A DNA stretch of 22,464 nt from Pleurobrachia bachei (Eukaryota; Ctenophora; Tentaculata; Cydippida; Pleurobrachiidae): assembly GCA_000695325.1 (NCBI GenBank), contig AVPN01000418.1:1-22464 (forward strand). The letters are read 5' to 3'. The notes beneath the pieces were generated by a model that did not search any database, was not told the origin of the DNA, and saw only the letters and a program-made list of their open reading frames with translations. Below are positions 8,201-17,000 of this stretch, piece after piece. Numbering within the stretch: the first letter of the stretch is position 1; each line of letters begins with the position of its first letter. The position numbers and the translations under genes are program-made.

Positions 8201-11200
8201 TTAGAGAGAGAGAGAAGAAGAAGAAGAAGAAGAAAAAGATGAAGAGAGATGGTGGACTAACAACATCATTCGAAAGAAATTACCTTTGGGGGTCCTGTTG
8301 TACCAGAAGTATAAATCAAAGTACAACACTTGTTTGCTTTCTGATTGTTTAACCTCCACTCGATCTCATATTCCGGGACGTTCCTTCCTAAAAGAGAGAA
8401 ATAGGTGTCAGTATTGGGAGAGAAATTACATATTATCAGCACCTATCAGACAGACAGACAGATGAGTTATTATTCAAGTAGATTATCCAGGACAATGCTT
8501 GTTATGTTCTAACCCTAGCTAGACAAGACAATGCCAATAATGGGCCATAACCATTAAAGTGAGAGTCATATATGTATAGGAAAGAGACATAGAAAAGAAT
8601 GGAATTGGACCGAATACTTATAGATTATGAATTATTGGAGCTATCCTAGCCGGGGGCGTTAGGATAATATTATAGAGAGAGAGAGGGGAATCTATAAGCT
8701 ATTATATATGATCGCGTGACTATAAATTCTCCAATATTAATCATTCTTTCCAGTGATAGTTATAATTTTGTTTGTTCGGTAAATAAGCAAAACACAAAAT
8801 GAGGAGTTTTCTGATTTCTGTTTTATTTAATAAAGTCTGTATTTTTTCCATCTTAACAGTTTTTTGAAAGTGATGTGACCAGTTATATCTTTTTAGTATA
8901 TCTTCAATTAGGAGTGTCAGTGAGTTTCCAAAGTGTGTAAGAATTTATAAGGATCTTTTTTGCGTTAGGTATACCGCTCTGAAGCTCGTCAGTGTCAGGT
9001 AAAGTTTTACTTATCTGGCCCTGTCGTGTCTGTGGCGGTATACAAAACTTAATATTATTATTATTATTATTGCTGGCTACGTTGCCCGCTACAGTAGGTA
9101 AGCCAGCACTTTTTCAAACATGTTCGGGCTAGACAAGTCAGCACCCCCACATAGTACTTTTGCCACGCCAATGTCAAGATCTTGAGTTAGTATGATAATT
9201 ATTTCAGCGTGGAGTCCAGTGGTACGTGGTACAAACATCCCATTTGATCTGGAGAGCACCCCGCTTCAAATCAAAACCGACGGGGAGAAGATTACTTTGT
9301 TCGTACACAATGCAGAAGAGAGTTACATTGGACATGTGATGGTAGAGTTCAGCTCACCATTGAAATACTTCATCGCCGACTGCACCAGCTGGACCTCAAA
9401 CCCAGTACCACCACCAGAGGAAGTAGACAAGATTTGGACAATTCAAAAGAAACCTACCACTTTCAGTATAGATTGCAACGGGGTGGAGGTTCTGAACTAC
9501 AAGTTCAGTGACAGTAATGATACCGACTGTGTATCAAGATGGGGAAAAGATGTAGAAAATATAGTATTTCCCATCCCATGGGACACCGCATCTGACAGCT
9601 ACAGAGGAAAACCAGGTAAAGAGGGATCATAAGAAATCACTACAGTCGTGTTACTGTGATCAGCTTGGGGTTCCTGTCTCGCTTTCAACAATATTTCTAT
9701 TTATATCAGTGTGTCCTGGGTTTACCGTGGACGGATCAGTGCAAGGAAGTTGGAACGATACAGATCAAGGACAGACGGTGACGATCAACTGTCAGAAGAA
9801 GCACGTGCGAGATGGTAGCGGAGAGAGGACCTGTAATGATGGAGGAGTGTGGAACAAGGATGCCCCTCTTTGTAGACAAATAGGTAAGTATTTATATGGA
9901 GACAATGCTTAAAATACCAGCAAGATTCATGATACAATTCTTGAAACCATTCGCATCATAAAAATCCAAATTATATCTCCTTACCGCTCTCCTTTTTCAC
10001 TCTTTCTTCTGCTGATCTGGGATCTCCAAAGTTTTATAGGGTGAAGATCACACAGATCAGTTGGTAGATTATATTACCAATTGATCTGTACACTCTACGT
10101 ACAGTTGGACCCCGATTTAACGGCACCCTCGGGAAAAATGGGTTTTGTCCGTTAAATCAACTTATGAATGAACTCCTTAGTGTAAAACGGGTTATCATGA
10201 TGAAGTTTTCACTATACATACTAACACAGATATCTCTATACTTGTGATTTCACCTAAATATGAACAACAACCGATCTAGTTCTAATGTCACTCACCCATC
10301 TCTATGAAAGTCTCCCAATCTAGAACATTGTTCTTCATTTGGTCCTTACTGACTGTATCATTATACACTATAATGTAGAGGAGCTCTGGTAAATCAGGCT
10401 TCACCTGGGAGAGAGAGTTTAGGTTAGGCATCAAGAAGCCCCATGTTAGGCATCAGAGGGATATACATATATAGGGGGTGGGGTAAAAAGATCAGTTTTA
10501 TGATCAAATAGCACTGAAAAAAAGGTCTATTTCACGATTATTTGTCACGTGTGTCATGTAACGAACTTATAATTGTATTGTTTTTGTACCTGAAGAATTT
10601 TCTCAAGAATGACTCTATTTTCCACAACACAAAACTGTGCCTTACTGTGATCCAGAATGTATTTACAGCTCTCGGCCGAGTTAGTCGTGTAAATACCCGC
10701 TGCAATACCTGAAAGAGATCATTAGTAAGAAAACAAAATGAAATAAAGAGAGCTAGAGAGAGAAAAAGAGATATGAAATGACGCCATCTTTATCCAAGAA
10801 AAGAAGAGAAAAGAAAGACAACGATAAGTGTTTAAAGTTTCGTGAGAAAGGAAGTGTGTGCTAATGTTTTACAACATACCTCCAGCCATAATACTGCCAA
10901 TATCAGAAATAAACCACTCAGGAGCATTAAAACCCATGATAGCAACAGTTCGAGCCGGCTGTAGACCTGAAATTGGGGAGTTAGGTGTTTCAGTCTGGGT
11001 AATTGGTTTTGTTTTTATCAGTCGAGTTAAACTAATTAGTTTTGTTTTTCAGTCTAGTTTAACTAATTAGTTTTGTCTTTCCAAGTGTAAAGTGAGGGGT
11101 AACTTGAGCGGCGGGAGACTTCAGACTTCCTGTAGTTACCCTAAACCGACATCTTACACCCAACGGGGAGAGCTAGGTGTCAAAAGTGAGGTAGTTGTAT

Positions 11201-14014
11201 GTACAATGTACATACGTCAGGAGAGAGGCGGCCAGCGTGATGACCTGATCCCCCAGTACCCCAGTTGCGCGCGCGTGTATATGACGCGCAAACCGCGCCA
11301 AGTTGTCAACTGCTGAGAGGTTTGGAGTGCCGCGTGCGCCGTCCACTTACATCCTCCCTCCCTCCTAATGCCCAGCTGTTATACATGAGCGTATGGTGTA
11401 CTGTTTAAGTAGATCAGATCATGTGATGGGAGATCGTGAGAACGGTGATATTTGTGCCAATGTAACGAGGGGGTACGTGGGATATTCTAGAAATGAAGTT
11501 TCCGGTGCTGTTATCGTGCATAGTATCACTTTCCATCTCACTTTACTTCCTTGTTTTAATCAAACCCTACATAATGCAGTTATGTGAGAGAGGGAGAGAG
11601 AAAAAGAGAGAGGGAGAGAGAGAGAGAGAGAGATAAAAATAGAGAGTGAGAGAGAGAGAGAGAGAGAGAGAAAGATATAGAAAGAGATAGACTCTCTGGA
11701 AGAAAAGAGAAACGTGGAGCTATCTTTAGTACACGGTATTTTGCCGTATCATGCAGTCATGTGCGAGAAGGAGAGAGAAAAATAAGAGTGAGTGAGAGAT
11801 AGATAGATAGCGGGAGAGAGTGTAATAGAGAGAGTGAGAGGGAGAAAGGCACCATGTGTCAAAGTATATTACCACATGGCCATACTAAATTATGTGTGAG
11901 TGTACTTGTTTGGGTCAAACAGTTGATGGGCGAACATAATTAAACTACATTTCTATTTCTCCCACTTACTCTTTCTCTCCCCTCGTTCATTCTGTATTTC
12001 TTCCTCCCCGTTCATCTAGTCGAGTGCACTGCACATCCTTCTACCAAAGTTATACCGATTTAAAATAACTTTACTTCTCTCTGGTCTATCTTTCTATCTC
12101 TCTATCTATCTCTCCTCGCTACACTGCACTCACTAACTAACACGACACGCATACAGCCAGTTTACATTATGCGACATAATATATCACGCCACTATTCTCC
12201 TAGTTAAACACACACATCGTAGGATTGAATAGCAGCTGGGTAGAGAGTGAGATGAAGAGAGAGATAGAGAGGGAGAGAGAGAGAGAGAAAGAACAGATAG
12301 CATGTATAATGATGGTTTGGCTTGAAGCCAGTTGATTTCATTACAACGTCAAATCCCTGACAGGGGTGAGGGGATGTGTCACGCAGCTGTACTTGTACAT
12401 TTTACAATTTGGAAATTCCTGAAAATATTCGGAAATTCTCTGTCGGAAATTCTTGGAAATACTTGGAATTAAGAAACACTTTAATCATCTTTCTTGGAAA
12501 TACTTGGGAATACTCGGAAATACAATACAATATTTGTTCCCCCGATATATCTCTCATTTCTCGCACTGTTCCCACTTTCTTGTTAGTTTTTCTCCTTCCG
12601 GTTCGTGGCAGGTCATATTAACATACATCAGTAGTTCATCAGGCCATTTTCTCTCTGTCCCTCGCTCTATCTGTCCTTCCGCCCTTTCTCAACTGTGTCA
12701 TTATACACTATAATGTAGAGCAGTTCTGGTAAATCAGGCTTCACCTGGGAGAGAGAGAGAGAGAGAGAGAGAGAGTAAGTATTAAAGGTAAAAAGATCAA
12801 GTTTATGATCAAATAAGGTCAACTTTTGTTTTTTTGCGCGGGGAAGCAGGGTTGAACAAGGCAAGTCCATTTCATAATCATTTGTCAAATGTTACTAACT
12901 TATAACTGTACTGTTTTTTTACCTGAAGAATTTTCTCAAGAATGGCCCTATTTTCCACAACACAAAACTGTGCTTTGCTGTGATCTAGAATGTATTTACA
13001 GCTCTCGGCCGAGTTAGTCGTGTAAATACCCGCTGCAATACCTGAAAGAGATCATTAGTAAGAAAACAAAATGAAATAAAGAGAGCTAGAGAGAGAAAAA
13101 AAAGAGATATGAAGAGGAAATGACGACATCTTTATCCACGAAAAGAAGAGAAAAGAGAGACAACGATTAAAGTGTTTTAAGTTTCATGAGAAGACCCCCA
13201 GGAAGTGTGTGCTAATGTTTTACAACATACCTCCAGCCATAATACTGCCAATATCAGAAATAAACCACTCAGGAGCATTAAAACCCATGATAGCAACGGT
13301 TCGAGCCGGCTGTAGACCTGGAATTGAGGAGTTAGGTTAGGTGTTTTGGTTAATTAGCTTTGTTTTTCGGTCTGGTTAAACTAATTAGTTTTGTGTTTCA
13401 GTCTGGTTAGTTTTGTCTTTCCAAGTGTAAAGTGAGGGGTAATAGGGCGGAGGGAGACTTCAGACTTCCTGTAGTTACCCTAAACCGACATCTTACACCC
13501 ACACACCGAACCAGGGGAGAGTTAGGTGTCAAAAGTGAGGTAGTTGTGTTATACATTTGGTGTACATACGTCAGGAGAGAGGCGGGCAGCCAGCGTGATG
13601 ACCTGATCTCCCAGTACCCCAATTGCGCGCGCGTGTATATGACGCGCAAGCCGCGCCAAGTTGTCAACAATTGAGAAGATTGGAGTGCCGCGTGCGCCGT
13701 CAACTTACATCCTCCCTCCCTCCTATTATAATGCCCAGCTGTTATAATACATGAGCGTATGTGGTATGGTGTACTGTTTAAGTAGATCAGATCATGTGAT
13801 GGGAGATCGTGAGAACGGTGATATTTGTGCCAATGTAACGAGGGGGTACGTGGGATATTCTAGAAATGAAGTTTCCGGTGCTGTTATCGTGCATAGTATC
13901 ACTTTCCATCTCACTTTACTTCCTTGTTTTAATCAAACCCTACATAATGCAGTTATGTGAGAGAGGGAGAGAGAAAAAGAGAGAGGGAGAGAGAGAGAGA
14001 GAGAGATAAAAATA

Positions 14015-14045
<31 letters not shown>

Positions 14046-17000
14046 CTTGGGGTTCCTGTCTCGCTTTCAACAATATTTCTATTTATATCAGTGTGTCCTG
14101 GGTTTACCGTGGACGGATCAGTGCAAGGAAGTTGGAACGATACAGATCAAGGACAGACGGTGACGATCAACTGTCAGAAGAAGCACGTGCGAGATGGTAG
14201 CGGAGAGAGGACCTGTAATGATGGAGGAGTGTGGAACAAGGATGCCCCTCTTTGTAGACAAATAGGTAAGTATTTATATGGAGACAATGCTTAAAATACC
14301 AGCAAGATTCATGATACAATTCTTGAAACCATTCGCATCATAAAAATCCAAATTATATCTCCTTACCGCTCTCCTTTTTCACTCTTTCTTCTGCTGATCT
14401 GGGATCTCCAAAGTTTTATAGGGTGAAGATCACACAGATCAGTTGGTAGATTATATTACCAATTGATCTGTACACTCTACGTACAGTTGGACCCCGATTT
14501 AACGGCACCCTCGGGAAAAATGGGTTTTGTCCGTTAAATCAACTTATGAATGAACTCCTTAGTGTAAAACGGGTTATCATGATGAAGTTTTCACTATACA
14601 TACTAACACAGATATCTCTATACTTGTGATTTCACCTAAATATGAACAACAACCGATCTAGTTCTAATGTCACTCACCCATCTCTATGAAAGTCTCCCAA
14701 TCTAGAACATTGTTCTTCATTTGGTCCTTACTAACTGTGTCATTATACACTATAATGTAGAGCAGTTCTGGTAAATCAGGCTTCACCTGGGAGAGAGAGA
14801 GAGAGAGAGAGAGAGAGTAAGTATTAAAGGTAAAAAGATCAAGTTTATGATCAAATAAGGTCAACTTTTGTTTTTTTGCGCGGGGAAGCAGGGTTGAACA
14901 AGGCAAGTCCATTTCATAATCATTTGTCAAATGTTACTAACTTATAACTGTACTGTTTTTTTACCTGAAGAATTTTCTCAAGAATGGCCCTATTTTCCAC
15001 AACACAAAACTGTGCTTTGCTGTGATCTAGAATGTATTTACAGCTCTCGGCCGAGTTAGTCGTGTAAATACCCGCTGCAATACCTGAAAGAGATCATTAG
15101 TAAGAAAACAAAATGAAATAAAGAGAGCTAGAGAGAGAAAAAGAGATATGAAATGACGCCATCTTTATCCAAGAAAAGAAGAGAAAAGAAAGACAACGAT
15201 AAGTGTTTAAAGTTTCGTGAGAAAGGAAGTGTGTGCTAATGTTTTACAACATACCTCCAGCCATAATACTGCCAATATCAGAAATAAACCACTCAGGAGC
15301 ATTAAAACCCATGATAGCAACAGTTCGAGCCGGCTGTAGACCTGAAATTGGGGAGTTAGGTGTTTCAGTCTGGGTAATTGGTTTTGTTTTTATCAGTCGA
15401 GTTAAACTAATTAGTTTTGTTTTTCAGTCTAGTTTAACTAATTAGTTTTGTCTTTCCAAGTGTAAAGTGAGGGGTAACTTGAGCGGCGGGAGACTTCAGA
15501 CTTCCTGTAGTTACCCTAAACCGACATCTTACACCCACACACCGAACCCGGGGAGAGCTAGGTGTCAAAAGTGAGGTAGTTGTATGTACAATGTACATAC
15601 GTCAGGAGAGAGGCGGCCAGCGTGATGACCTGATCCCCCAGTACCCCAGTTGCGCGCGCGTGTATATGACGCGCAAACCGCGCCAAGTTGTCAACTGCTG
15701 AGAGGTTTGGAGTGCCGCGTGCGCCGTCCACTTACATCCTCCCTCCCTCCTAATGCCCAGCTGTTATACATGAGCGTATGGTGTACTGTTTAAGTAGATC
15801 AGATCATGTGATGGGAGATCGTGAGAACGGTGATATTTGTGCCAATGTTACGCAGGGGTATGTGGGATATTCTAGAAATGAAGTTTCCGGTTTTTGTTAT
15901 CGTGCATAGTATCACTTTCCATAACTTTACTTCCTTGTTTTAATCAAACCCTACATAATGCAGTTATATGTGAATGAGAGATAGAGAAAGAGAGAGTGAG
16001 AGAGAGAGAGAGAGAGAGAGAAAGATATAGAAAGAGATAGACTCTCTGGAAGAAAAGAGAAACGTGGAGCTATCTTTAGTACACGGTATTTTGCCGTATC
16101 ATGCAGTCATGTGCGAGAAGGAGAGAGAAAAATAAGAGTGAGTGAGAGATAGATAGATAGCGGGAGAGAGTGTAATAGAGAGAGTGAGAGGGAGAAAGGC
16201 ACCATGTGTCAAAGTATATTACCACATGGCCATACTAAATTATGTGTGAGTGTACTTGTTTGGGTCAAACAGTTGATGGGCGAACATAATTAAACTACAT
16301 TTCTATTTCTCCCACTTACTCTTTCTCTCCCCTCGTTCATTCTGTATTTCTTCCTCCCCGTTCATCTAGTCGAGTGCACTGCACATCCTTCTACCAAAGT
16401 TATACCGATTTAAAATAACTTTACTTCTCTCTGGTCTATCTTTCTATCTCTCTATCTATCTCTCCTCGCTACACTGCACTCACTAACTAACACGACACGC
16501 ATACAGCCAGTTTACATTATGCGACATAATATATCACGCCACTATTCTCCTAGTTAAACACACACATCGTAGGATTGAATAGCAGCTGGGTAGAGAGTGA
16601 GATGAAGAGAGAGATAGAGAGGGAGAGAGAGAGAGAGAAAGAACAGATAGCATGTATAATGATGGTTTGGCTTGAAGCCAGTTGATTTCATTACAACGTC
16701 AAATCCCTGACAGGGGTGAGGGGATGTGTCACGCAGCTGTACTTGTACATTTTACAATTTGGAAATTCCTGAAAATATTCGGAAATTCTCTGTCGGAAAT
16801 TCTTGGAAATACTTGGAATTAAGAAACACTTTAATCATCTTTCTTGGAAATACTTGGGAATACTCGGAAATACAATACAATATTTGTTCCCCCGATATAT
16901 CTCTCATTTCTCGCACTGTTCCCACTTTCTTGTTAGTTTTTCTCCTTCCGGTTCGTGGCAGGTCATATTAACATACATCAGTAGTTCATCAGGCCATTTT

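Larger units (their letters stand above)
9664..12690. repeat. Tandem block U1 (full copy)
   Basis: About 3.03 kb, repeated at 14046-17040 (U3), and in part at 12691-14045 (U2). It carries the plus-strand sushi exon, minus-strand synthetase exons C1, B1 and A1, a GA-rich tract and a tail ending in gccctttctc. The first ~690 bp match U3 with no difference that I could see at an offset of 4382. The C1-B1 section differs more from U3. The region from about 15090 onward in U3 again follows U1. Confidence 0.93.
10967..12690 (-). other. Intron between exon A1 and truncated C2 (block U1 tail)
   Basis: Contains a tandem repeat of an ACTAATTAGTTTTGT element (about 11022-11078), a near-palindrome gtatgtacaatgtacatac (11195-11213), GA-rich tracts (11583-11700, 12240-12300), and a degenerate GGAAAT repeat (about 12408-12520). 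No exon recognised. Open frames shared with U2 and U3 reflect the duplication rather than coding. Confidence 0.6.
12691..14045. repeat. Tandem block U2 (partial copy)
   Basis: Begins abruptly inside exon C (12691 corresponds to 14733 in U3) and ends in the GA tract equivalent to about 11670 in U1, where it runs straight into U3. It holds truncated C2, complete B2 and A2, but no sushi exon. It is the most diverged copy between B2 and A2 (for example 'gaagaggaaatgacgac' and 'gaagacccccagg' differences), while its 3' part from about 13770 follows U1 closely. Confidence 0.92.

Noticed and set aside
8799-8867. 22-residue hydrophobic plus-strand peptide as signal exon of the sushi gene
   Set aside because: Ends in a stop with no donor in frame; cannot be linked to the exon at 9208.
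11393-11587. 64-codon plus-strand frame repeated at 13751-13960
   Set aside because: Preserved only because the blocks are recent duplicates; in U3 the equivalent is changed and the translation has no domain.
12376-12713. Plus-strand frames over the GGAAAT repeats, repeated at 16726-17147
   Set aside because: Translations of a degenerate repeat; no domain or splice context.
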